From an uncultured Bacilli bacterium (GTDB lineage: Bacteria > Bacillota_I > Bacilli_A > RF39 > UBA660), in the NCBI GenBank assembly GCA_944331895.1, contig CALVIX010000001.1:1-64000 (forward strand): 64,000 nt of DNA. Direction: 5' to 3'. Under the pieces are notes generated by a model. It searched no databases, was not told where the DNA came from, and saw only the letters and a list, made by a program, of their open reading frames with translations. Below, one piece after another: positions 25,841 to 33,725 of this stretch. A program made the translations under genes and the position numbers. The stretch's first letter is position 1, and every line of letters starts with the position of its first letter.

Positions 25841-26559
25841 AATTTGTAATCGCACACTTATATTACGATCTAATGAACTTGTATGGAGAGAGTGGAAATG
25901 TCATTGCACTTCAAAAAGCATTAGAACAACTAGGAATTGATGTTTCTATCGAATTCATCACGATAGATGATGAGATCGACTTTTCAAAATACGATCTCGT
26001 TTATATTGGTGCCGGTACTGAAAAAAATCAATTACTCGCACTAGAACATTTGCTCTCTTATAAAGAAGAGCTATGGAAACGAATGTCTCATCTCTCGTTC
26101 TTTGCAACGGGAAATGCAATCGAACTATTTGGAAGAGAAATTATCGATGAACATCAAGTTTCTCATCCAGCTTTATCTTTCTTTCCTTTTCGAGCAGAGC
26201 GAAAAAATATGCGTATCGTCGATGAAGTCGTTGCGACATGCGATTTTCTAAAAACACCAGTCATTGGTTTTCAAAATCAAAAAAGTGTCATCGAGTACTT
26301 GAAAAATCCTGTCTTTCAAGTACGACAAGGTGTTGGAAGTTCTCCGAATACAAAATACGATGGAATTATGACAAAACAATTTTTCGGAACCTATTTCATC
26401 GGTCCTATCTTGATTAGAAACCCTCACCTTCTTACATATTATGTAAAACAACTCGTCAAGAAAAAAGATCCTGAATTTAAAATGAAACGACTCAATCTAA
26501 CATTTGAAAAAAAAGCATACGAAGAACACTTAAAACAATTAGAACTAACAGAAAAATGA
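25837..26559 (+). CDS. gatD: GatD-like glutamine amidotransferase homologue lacking catalytic Cys and His
   Basis: 240 residues. The overall GatD layout is clear: HLYYDLMNLYGESGNVIALQ at the N-terminus, DLVYIGAGTEKNQLLAL, and FFGTYFIGPILIRNPHLLTYY near the C-terminus. But the segment where active GatD has I-C-G-G-Y-Q reads FFATGNAIELFG, with no Cys, and G-T-Y-L-H-G-P-I-L reads GTYFIGPIL, with Ile for the His. A class I glutaminase cannot work without both. It is therefore either a structural partner of MurT using free ammonia or works by another route. AAGGTGAT precedes the overlapping start. Confidence 0.85.
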   Translation: MKFVIAHLYYDLMNLYGESGNVIALQKALEQLGIDVSIEFITIDDEIDFSKYDLVYIGAGTEKNQLLALEHLLSYKEELWKRMSHLSFFATGNAIELFGREIIDEHQVSHPALSFFPFRAERKNMRIVDEVVATCDFLKTPVIGFQNQKSVIEYLKNPVFQVRQGVGSSPNTKYDGIMTKQFFGTYFIGPILIRNPHLLTYYVKQLVKKKDPEFKMKRLNLTFEKKAYEEHLKQLELTEK

Positions 26560-26580
26560 CAAATCATTGTCATTTTTTTC
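26552..26580 (+). terminator. murT-gatD terminator
   Basis: AAAATGACA / TGTCATTTT stem followed by a T-run; the gatD stop is in the left arm. Confidence 0.75.
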
Positions 26581-26616
26581 TTTACTCAAATTCTATTTTA
26601 TTATACATCATGCGAT

Positions 26617-26650
26617 AAAAAAACAAATAAGTGATTATCACTTATTTGTC
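26617..26650 (-). terminator. pheST terminator
   Basis: ACAAATAAGTGAT / ATCACTTATTTGT near-perfect palindrome followed on the minus strand by seven T; overlaps the pheT stop. Confidence 0.75.
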
Positions 26651-29017
26651 TCTTAATACCGCACCTAATTTATGTTCTACATCGCTAATAATCTTATTAA
26701 ATACCTTCATAACCTCATCGTCTTGTAATGTCTTATTTGGATCTTGGAATGTAAGTGAGAATGCAATTGATTTTTCATCTTGACCTACATTTTCTCCAAC
26801 GTACACATCAAAGATATGAATATCTGTAAGTAATCTTCCACCACTTTTCTTAATCTGTGCTAAAAGATCTTCAGCAGGTACTTTCTTAGATACGACGAAT
26901 GCCATATCTTTCGTTACGCTCGGATACTTAGAAATCTCCTTAAACTTAATTGGTTTGATCTTTTTAGATGCTAGTTTTTTCAAACTAAATTCAGCTACGT
27001 ATAGTTCATCTTTCATAACGCTTGGATGAACTCGTCCGATCACCCCTACTTCTTCTCGATCTAATAAGATTTTAGCACTCATTCCTGGATGTAAATCCGG
27101 CGTTGTTTCTTTTACAAATGTATATCGATTTTTAAGCCCCATATAATCGAAAATATCTTCGACGATTCCCTTGATTAAATAGAAATCGACTTTCATCTTA
27201 GCTCCTTGCCATGTCGGTGTGAGATAATTTCCCATCATAGCGATAGAAACTAACGTATCTTCTTCCTCTTCGTTAAAATAAGTATTGGCAATTTCGTAAA
27301 GACATACATCTTTTGTTCCTCTTGCCTTATTATATTCTACAGTCTTCACCAAAGATGGTAAAAGTGTTTGACGAATAATCGACTTATCAGTTGACATTGG
27401 TCTTAATAAAGCAATTGGCGTTTGATGATGATAACGGAATAACTGATCTTCTTCTGGACTAATAAGAGTATACGTTCTCGCTTCGTTAAGTCCTAGGCTT
27501 CTAAGTCTCTTACTTACTAATTTTCGATCCGCTACAAGTCCAATATATCTTCCTGGTCTACCTTCTCCCGTTGGCAATTTAGATTCGATATGATCATATC
27601 CATATAGTCTTCCAATTTCTTCAGCCAAATCTGATACATGCGCCTCCACATCTAATCTTCTATTTGGAATCGTAACATGAAATTCATCTTTATTTACTTC
27701 ATATTCAAATCCTAATCCATCTAGAGATTTTAATGCATCTTGCTTTGTTAACTCCATTCCTAAAAGGTCGTTTACTTGTCTCAATGTAAATGTTACTTCT
27801 TTTGGTGTTTTATCCATTACATCGTGTGTCATTGTTCCAGATAATACTTTCGCATCTGCATACTTTTCCAATAAGTGACAAGCACGCTCAATTGCCATCG
27901 TACAATATTCGTAGTTGAGGCCTTTTTCATATCTTAAAGACGCCTCACTGCGAAGTTCGTGGTTAATCGATGTATAACGAACATGATAAGAATCAAAAAT
28001 TGCACTTTCAATCACAATAGATTTTGTATTTTCATCAATTCCAGAATTTAATCCTCCCATGACTCCTGCAATACAAACTGGCTTTTTACCATCTGTAATA
28101 ATGATATCATCTTTCGAAAGATTTCTCTCTTTTCCATCTAATGTAACGATCTTCTCTTGATCTTCTGCCATGCGAACTAAAATAGTATCTCCTAATTTAT
28201 CACGATCAAAGAAATGTAATGGTTGTCCGTATTCTAACATAACGTAATTTGAAATATCGACGACATTATTGATAGACCGCATTCCAGCAACTTCCAAACG
28301 ATGCTTAATAAATTCTGGACTTGGTCCAATTTTTACATCTGTTACGATCTTTGCATTATACATTGGACAATTGTCAGTCTCAATCTTTAGATTTAATTTC
28401 CCATCGATCGTTTCTTTCACTGGATGTGTCGTAATATCTGGTAATGTCACTTTTTCTCCTAATACAGCAGCAACTTCATAACTGAATGGAATATGATTGT
28501 TACAATCACTACGATTTGGATTTAAATCCAACGTATAACATGTATCATCCCATCCAAAGTGTTTACAAACATCAACACCGACTGGGGTAGCTGGGTCTAA
28601 TTCTTCAATCCCTCGATTATAACTTTCCTCCGTCTTTTCTTCTAACCCAAGTTCAAATAAAGCACAGATCATTCCGTTTGACTCTACACCGCGAATCTTA
28701 CTCGCCTTAATTTCGAAATCGCCTGGTAGAATAGCTCCTGGAAGAGCGACGATTACTTTAATTCCAGTTCGTACATTACCAGCACCACAGACAATTTGTT
28801 CTTTATGATCTCCAACATTTACCTGACATACTTTCAAATGATCACTATCCGGATGCATTTCACATGAAATTACTTCTCCAGTGACCAAGTTTGGAATATA
28901 TTTACTCTCTACCTGTTCAATATTGATTCCGGCACGTGTAATTTTGTCTGCAACTTCTTTTAAATCTACATCTTTATAGTCGACATAATCACGTACCCAA
29001 TTCATACTAATCGCCAT
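26642..29017 (-). CDS. pheT: phenylalanyl-tRNA synthetase beta chain
   Basis: 791 residues, full length. N-terminal tRNA-binding (EMAP-like) domain with NVGDHKEQIVCGAGNVRTG, B3/4 editing domain (SEASLRYEKGLNYEYC), B5 domain (IPNRRLDVEAHVSDLAEEIGRLYGYD in two parts), core, and C-terminal FDX-ACB domain (SKYPSVTKDMAFVV). It recognises and edits in the alpha2-beta2 enzyme. It follows pheS by one base. Confidence 0.97.
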   Translation of the reverse strand: MAISMNWVRDYVDYKDVDLKEVADKITRAGINIEQVESKYIPNLVTGEVISCEMHPDSDHLKVCQVNVGDHKEQIVCGAGNVRTGIKVIVALPGAILPGDFEIKASKIRGVESNGMICALFELGLEEKTEESYNRGIEELDPATPVGVDVCKHFGWDDTCYTLDLNPNRSDCNNHIPFSYEVAAVLGEKVTLPDITTHPVKETIDGKLNLKIETDNCPMYNAKIVTDVKIGPSPEFIKHRLEVAGMRSINNVVDISNYVMLEYGQPLHFFDRDKLGDTILVRMAEDQEKIVTLDGKERNLSKDDIIITDGKKPVCIAGVMGGLNSGIDENTKSIVIESAIFDSYHVRYTSINHELRSEASLRYEKGLNYEYCTMAIERACHLLEKYADAKVLSGTMTHDVMDKTPKEVTFTLRQVNDLLGMELTKQDALKSLDGLGFEYEVNKDEFHVTIPNRRLDVEAHVSDLAEEIGRLYGYDHIESKLPTGEGRPGRYIGLVADRKLVSKRLRSLGLNEARTYTLISPEEDQLFRYHHQTPIALLRPMSTDKSIIRQTLLPSLVKTVEYNKARGTKDVCLYEIANTYFNEEEEDTLVSIAMMGNYLTPTWQGAKMKVDFYLIKGIVEDIFDYMGLKNRYTFVKETTPDLHPGMSAKILLDREEVGVIGRVHPSVMKDELYVAEFSLKKLASKKIKPIKFKEISKYPSVTKDMAFVVSKKVPAEDLLAQIKKSGGRLLTDIHIFDVYVGENVGQDEKSIAFSLTFQDPNKTLQDDEVMKVFNKIISDVEHKLGAVLRDK

Positions 29018-29018
29018 A

Positions 29019-30065
29019 TTACTCTGCCTCCGTTCTATTAAATGTATCTGTAACTCTTAAATCGTTCGTATAGAATGTACGAATATCAGTAATACCGTAT
29101 TTCAGCATGGCAAGTCGTTCCATACCAAATCCGAATGCAAACCCTGTCCATTCTTTTGGATCATATCCTCCATTTTCTAGTACGCGTGGATGCACCATTC
29201 CAGCTCCACCTACTGTAATCCATCCAGTATGTTTACACAATGGACATCCTTTTCCACCACAATTGAAACATGAAATATCAAGTTCTACAGATGGTTCTGT
29301 AAATGGATAAAAAGATGGACGGAAGCGGGTCTCTCGCTCTATTCCAAATAATTTTTTCGCAATAATATCGAAAGTTCCCTTAAGATCAGCAAGAGAAATA
29401 TTTTTATCGATTAAAAGTCCTTCCATTTGAGTAAATTGATGAGAATGAGTCGCATCATCATCATCTCTACGATAAGTTTTTCCCGGACATACAATGCGTA
29501 GTGGTTCTTTTTCCTCATTTGCTAACATCGTTCTTACTTGTACAGGAGAAGTTTGACTACGTAATAATAATTCTTCCCCCTTCGTATAAAATGTATCTTG
29601 CGCATCACGTGCTGGATGTCCTTTCGGTAAATTTAAAAGTTCAAAATTATAGTAATCTTTCTCAAGTTCTGGTCCTTCTACAACGTCGTATCCCATACTC
29701 ATGAAAAGTTCTTCAGATTCCTCGATCAACTTTTCTAAAATGTTTGGTGTTCCTACTGGAATCTTCGTTGCTGGTAGACTGATATCAATCTCCTCTTTTG
29801 ATAGTTTCTCTTCTAATTCCTTCGCTTCAATTTGAGCACGTTGCTCATCAAGTAAAATCCCCACTGTTTCTTTTAACTCATTAACGAGTTTTCCTGTCTC
29901 TTTTTTCTCTTCGATACTGAGATCTCTCATTCCAGAAAGAATCGCACTAATCGGTCCTTTTTTTCCTAAATATTCAACTTTTAAATCATTCCATTCTTTT
30001 AAAGTTTTAACTTCTTTTACTTTAATTTCAATCTCTTTTTGCAATTGTTCAATCTTTTCTTTCAT
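29019..30065 (-). CDS. pheS: phenylalanyl-tRNA synthetase alpha chain
   Basis: 348 residues from the ATG at 30065 (AGGAG eight bases upstream); the open frame upstream to 30098 runs into the T-box terminator and is not coding. N-terminal coiled coil, then class II motifs: motif 2 around GKTYRRDDDDATHSHQFTQMEG and motif 3 around GFAFGFGMERLAML. Works with PheT. The T-box leader controls both. Confidence 0.97.
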   Translation of the reverse strand: MKEKIEQLQKEIEIKVKEVKTLKEWNDLKVEYLGKKGPISAILSGMRDLSIEEKKETGKLVNELKETVGILLDEQRAQIEAKELEEKLSKEEIDISLPATKIPVGTPNILEKLIEESEELFMSMGYDVVEGPELEKDYYNFELLNLPKGHPARDAQDTFYTKGEELLLRSQTSPVQVRTMLANEEKEPLRIVCPGKTYRRDDDDATHSHQFTQMEGLLIDKNISLADLKGTFDIIAKKLFGIERETRFRPSFYPFTEPSVELDISCFNCGGKGCPLCKHTGWITVGGAGMVHPRVLENGGYDPKEWTGFAFGFGMERLAMLKYGITDIRTFYTNDLRVTDTFNRTEAE

Positions 30066-30069
30066 CCCA

Positions 30070-30305
30070 TTCACTCCTATTCTAATAAAAAAAATCACAT
30101 CCTATTAAGGACGTGATTCACGCGGTACCACCTTATTTTATATCAAAAAGATATACACTCAAAACTATAACGCGTTACCGGACGTACTTTCATACACAGC
30201 TAGACGGTGAATTCGTAAAATTCGTCGTACCTGTTTTTCAGCACCACAGGCTCTCTCAAACGACATCCTTTTATTACTACTCCGTGTTCATCGCTTTTTA
30301 ACTAT
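30070..30305 (-). ncRNA. T-box leader of pheST
   Basis: T-box GGTGGTACCGCG at 30122-30133 (minus strand); T after TGG fits the A discriminator of tRNA-Phe. Terminator AATCACGTCCT / AGGATGTGATT plus eight T (30087-30118). Upstream part is about 170 bases with an AGTA loop motif and GAATTCACC, where TTC is a plausible Phe specifier codon. Uncharged tRNA-Phe would turn the genes on. Confidence 0.88.
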
Positions 30306-30311
30306 AATCTG

Positions 30312-30339
30312 ATTATATCATAACTTTATGATTTTTCAA
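30312..30339 (-). promoter_or_regulatory. pheST promoter
   Basis: TTGAAA (30334-30339) and TATAAT (30312-30317), 16-base spacer, on the minus strand. The same TTGAAA-N16-TATAAT form precedes the valS T-box. Confidence 0.7.
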
Positions 30340-30356
30340 GTGATTTTTTTTTTGGA

Positions 30357-30383
30357 ATAAAAAAATGAGGTTGTTTCCTCATT
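30357..30383 (-). terminator. pilin operon terminator
   Basis: AATGAGG / CCTCATT stem, six-base loop, seven T on the minus strand; overlaps the stop of the second prepilin gene. Confidence 0.75.
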
Positions 30384-30783
30384 CAATTACTTGTTTACAT
30401 TCCGAAGGTTCATACAGTTTTAAATCGTATTTGATCATTTCAACTCCAGTACGATCCTCTACTGTATATTTTAGTACCTTGGACAAACTAATCTCTTGTC
30501 CACTATTCGCATCGATCAGTGGCGCTTCTAATTCTCCTGCGTCTGTCAGTTCTTTTAATGAAATACAAAAGGTATTCCCTGCATTTTGATGATAAGTCGA
30601 TTGATTCTTATCTAAATATATTTCTCCTGCATGATAGAAAACCTCTATCGTTGCTGATGAAATATTTCCTTTTGATTTATTCATTTGGTTGATAATTTGC
30701 GGGAGTGCAACGACGGATAATATTCCAATAATAATGATAACTCCCAACAATTCAATCAATGTAAAACCGTTCTTTAATTTCAT
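30379..30783 (-). CDS. type IV prepilin-like protein
   Basis: 134 residues. KNG-FTLIELLGVIIIIGILSVVALP is a class III signal: Gly before a cleaved Phe, Glu at +5, then a long hydrophobic helix. The C-terminal domain has two Cys (FCISLKEL and PSEC) that also occur in the neighbouring larger prepilin, suggesting a disulfide loop. A prepilin peptidase would cut after Gly5. It is eight bases behind that gene. No pilus ATPase, inner-membrane protein or peptidase gene lies in the window. Confidence 0.85.
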   Translation of the reverse strand: MKLKNGFTLIELLGVIIIIGILSVVALPQIINQMNKSKGNISSATIEVFYHAGEIYLDKNQSTYHQNAGNTFCISLKELTDAGELEAPLIDANSGQEISLSKVLKYTVEDRTGVEMIKYDLKLYEPSECKQVIE

Positions 30784-30791
30784 AAACTCAC

Positions 30792-32105
30792 CTATTTTTC
30801 TATGATAGTAATGCGCGCAAACCCATTTCCTTCATTACCAGTAATTTTGACTGTTCCACGAGGATTTGGCATGACTGCATTTCCACCAATCATCTCGATT
30901 TGTTTAAATACTTTTCCTGAATAGTGCGTATTCGATGTTCCGATGGCTCCACTTTCTAGTACCGCTCTACAACCGGTACATCCAGAGACGAAAGATGATC
31001 CTCCGCCACCACCCATATTGTGACAGTTTCCACCAGTTGAAGATCCTCCGAATCCACCGAAGTATCCTCCACCACCACCAGAGTGTCCACCACAAGCACC
31101 TGTCGTACCAGCATTAGCGCCATTTCCACCGACACCAAATGCACTACCTGAGGTCTGTGTACCTCCAGTTCCGCGTTTCGCTATATCGCTTGGATAATTA
31201 GCTAAAATTGCCGGAAGCGCTCCCTGTTCTCCATTGGTCGTTCCCGCATTTCCTTTTTGATTATCATAACCAGCATCTTTATAGACGTGTCCTCCACCGC
31301 CTCCAGCTACCATAATCCTACTCTTTAATCCTTCTGCATCGTTCCATGCTCCACCAACTAAACGTACATCGGTTGCTCCTCCTCCGGAGTTTCCTCCGGC
31401 ATAGTTAGAAAAGCCATATGTTTCGCTACCGCTAGCGTTTCCTCCAGCACCTCCACCATTAAAAGTTGCTACCGCACCAGATCCCATTGTACGCGTCTCT
31501 TCATTTCCACTAGAACCTTTCTTACCAGATTCTCCAACATAGACGTAAAGTCGATCCCCTCGTTGCAATGTGATAACTCCACTCGTATAAGCTCCTTTAC
31601 CACCTGCGTAATCATTCGTTCCTGCTCCCCATAATTCAATACGATAATCTCCATCTTTTGGAGCGGTAAATGTCTGTACGCCACCTGTATAATCAAAAAT
31701 AAATTCAGTCGACTCTAAAATTGCGCTACATTCAGACGGATCATATAAATTAAGATCATGAGTTAATTTCCGATTTGTCGTTACTTTAAACTTTAACGTT
31801 TTCGTAAGTGGTATATTCTTACCCGTCTGTGCATCCGTAACGGGAGTATTGATTTTCCCAGCATCGGCAAGTTGTTGTAACGAAACACAAAAAACATTAT
31901 CCTCTGTCAATTTATAATTGTTAATATTCTCTTTAATATAACTTTCTCCATTACTATAGAGTACTTTAGCAGTTGCCTCAGATATATTACTCTTCGCTTT
32001 ATTGATACTTCCCGTAATAATCGGAAATGCAATTAGAGCAATAAGTCCTAATACAGTAATAACTCCTAGTAATTCAACTAACGTAAACCCTTGTCTTTTC
32101 TTCAT
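30792..32105 (-). CDS. prepilin fused to an ALK-type glycine-rich domain
   Basis: 437 residues. Residues 1-130 form a prepilin module like that of the next gene: RQG-FTLVELLGVITVLGLIAL, then FCVSLQQLADAG and DPSEC. From about 133 on comes a second domain: FDYTGGVQTFTAP, YRIELWGAGTN, GGKGAYTSGVITL, LYVYVGESG, GGGATDVRLV, RIMVAGGGGG, then many glycines and NPRGTVKITGNEGNGFARI. This matches the glycine-rich domain of anaplastic lymphoma kinase (Gly_rich, PF12810) found on some bacterial surface proteins. It would display the domain at the tip or side of a pilus. AGGTCGAT precedes the ATG. Confidence 0.85.
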   Translation of the reverse strand: MKKRQGFTLVELLGVITVLGLIALIAFPIITGSINKAKSNISEATAKVLYSNGESYIKENINNYKLTEDNVFCVSLQQLADAGKINTPVTDAQTGKNIPLTKTLKFKVTTNRKLTHDLNLYDPSECSAILESTEFIFDYTGGVQTFTAPKDGDYRIELWGAGTNDYAGGKGAYTSGVITLQRGDRLYVYVGESGKKGSSGNEETRTMGSGAVATFNGGGAGGNASGSETYGFSNYAGGNSGGGATDVRLVGGAWNDAEGLKSRIMVAGGGGGHVYKDAGYDNQKGNAGTTNGEQGALPAILANYPSDIAKRGTGGTQTSGSAFGVGGNGANAGTTGACGGHSGGGGGYFGGFGGSSTGGNCHNMGGGGGSSFVSGCTGCRAVLESGAIGTSNTHYSGKVFKQIEMIGGNAVMPNPRGTVKITGNEGNGFARITIIEK

Positions 32106-32187
32106 ACTATCGACCTATCCTATGCTTTTATTATAACCTTTTTTTCTTCATTTGTACATAGATAACAAAAAAGAACCGTAAAGTAAC

Positions 32188-33429
32188 CTAAGGCACGTAA
32201 GTGATCACTTCATGCGCTATATCGAGTCTTAATTGTTCTTTTTGGTTTTTGGGAATCACTACTTGTTTTACATGACCATCAGAAATATACTTGGTCTGCT
32301 CCAATTCTTGCATTATCTGCTCCAAACTTTCCGTTGTTGTATCCCCAGGTGATGCTTGTATCCGTTTGATAAAATCTGTAGAAAACGAAAGATCAAAGCA
32401 AGACACATTTGCTCCAAATCCTGGTTGTAGTGTCGCATAAGTCTGATAGTGATATTGATCGTAAGTGCCATCTAGAATCACATCGTAATTCTTATGATTT
32501 ACTTGATACGGTGACCCATTTGGAAGTGCGACAATGGAAACATAATCTTCTCCAATGACATCTTCCAACAAATGGTATATACCACCAATTTCCTTTTCCG
32601 TTGCCGTATCATCCAATGTTGTAATATCGGCTTCTGTCATCGTACCATTTCCTACATCATATCCATTTTCTACAAGCCATTCCAGTATTTTTTTATTATA
32701 TTTTTTATCGCCAAACAAATGCTCGTTCACAAAAAAAGTAGCAGTTACTTGAAAATCAGGATATTTCTTTTTAAATGATTCTAAAATTCCAAGCGTACAA
32801 TCTGGATCTATTTTTAATTTCCCATTTTTTGTTTCTCCTATCACTTTGACAGTATTTTCATATCCACCATCGAACGTTAACACAATCGGGCTTTTCCCCA
32901 TCTCTACATCGATATCTCCCTTTATCATATCTTGCAGTGCTATCATACGGTACTGATGTTCATAATAATATTGTAAATCATTCTTAAATGCTTCTACTGT
33001 TCGAACGAAACCATTTTTATCTGTCGTTCCATCTTCTTCTTTTGTCACATCGTCTACCTTTTCGATCTCATGATAAACAATAATTGGTATCATACCAAGT
33101 TCATTGACTTTATATTTCTTATAAAGCTCTCTCTCGTCTTTTCCTAACGATACTATAACACTTAATGTTTCCTTATCGCGTAATTGTTTTCCCACGACAA
33201 TACTCTGTTTCATGACAATATCTTTTCTTACATCATCACTGTATACTTCTTTTATTTTTAAGTTAAGATTATTATCTTGCGCAAATTGGCGAGCAACACT
33301 AACGTTAAGTCCTACAACATCGATCATTTTCTCTTTTCCCTTCGGCATAAAAATTAACAATAAATAAAAGAAAGTAAAAAGACATAAACAAAATAACAAA
33401 ATATTGATTCGACGCTTTTTTATTTCCAT
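32188..33429 (-). CDS. PASTA plus degenerate polysaccharide deacetylase domain, membrane-anchored
   Basis: 413 residues from the ATG at 33429 (GGTGAT five bases upstream). A signal anchor (about 8-26), one PASTA domain (about 35-95, with KIKEVYSDDVRKDIV and SVIVSLGKD), then a NodB-fold: PIIVYHEIEKV, SPIVLTFDGGYENT, ATFFVNEHLFG, GYDVGNGTMTEADI, VSIVALPNGSPYQV. Active enzymes have T-F-D-D-G and H-S/T-x-x-H; here the second Asp is Gly and both His are Gly and Glu. All three metal ligands are gone, so it is predicted not to deacetylate. PASTA suggests peptidoglycan binding. Confidence 0.85.
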   Translation of the reverse strand: MEIKKRRINILLFCLCLFTFFYLLLIFMPKGKEKMIDVVGLNVSVARQFAQDNNLNLKIKEVYSDDVRKDIVMKQSIVVGKQLRDKETLSVIVSLGKDERELYKKYKVNELGMIPIIVYHEIEKVDDVTKEEDGTTDKNGFVRTVEAFKNDLQYYYEHQYRMIALQDMIKGDIDVEMGKSPIVLTFDGGYENTVKVIGETKNGKLKIDPDCTLGILESFKKKYPDFQVTATFFVNEHLFGDKKYNKKILEWLVENGYDVGNGTMTEADITTLDDTATEKEIGGIYHLLEDVIGEDYVSIVALPNGSPYQVNHKNYDVILDGTYDQYHYQTYATLQPGFGANVSCFDLSFSTDFIKRIQASPGDTTTESLEQIMQELEQTKYISDGHVKQVVIPKNQKEQLRLDIAHEVITYVP

Positions 33430-33482
33430 ACAATCACCAATATTAGTATGAATCATTTTTTAAATTTCATAACTTTTAAACA

Positions 33483-33510
33483 TAAAAGTCCCCGTTTTGG
33501 GGACTTTTGT
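33483..33510 (-). terminator. terminator after the 51-residue gene
   Basis: AAAAGTCCCC / GGGGACTTTT perfect ten-base stem, loop of five. It could work in both directions but follows the small minus-strand gene directly. Confidence 0.8.
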
Positions 33511-33665
33511 TACATCATATCTTCTAACTTCGCATTTGCTTTTTTCAAGCCTTGATTCATAGCATCTTCTATCTTCTTCATAGCAGGCTTATTATACTTT
33601 TGGTATGCCCACACAGCAGTTCCTCCTAGCGCCATTAACGCTAGAGTCTTACTAGCCTCTTTCAT
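33510..33665 (-). CDS. small membrane-associated protein (51 residues)
   Basis: Reads MKEASKTLALMALGGTAVWA, then YQKYNKP and an amphipathic Lys/Ala/Met-rich helix. One short hydrophobic helix with an Ala/Gly-rich face, then a charged helix, similar in design to YtxH-like stress proteins but shorter. AGGTGATAGG precedes the ATG and a strong terminator overlaps its stop, so it is a real gene although very short. Function unknown. Confidence 0.75.
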   Translation of the reverse strand: MKEASKTLALMALGGTAVWAYQKYNKPAMKKIEDAMNQGLKKANAKLEDMM

Positions 33666-33725
33666 CCTATCACCTCTCAGCCAAAAAATATGAATATCGT
33701 ATGTTTTACAACATACATTTTTAGC

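Noticed and set aside
30935-31144. Open frames on both strands inside the glycine-rich prepilin gene
   Set aside because: They are shadows of glycine and serine codon runs, lack ribosome sites and overlap a well-supported gene.
32188-33429. Active peptidoglycan or chitin deacetylase
   Set aside because: All three metal ligands expected in the NodB motifs are replaced.
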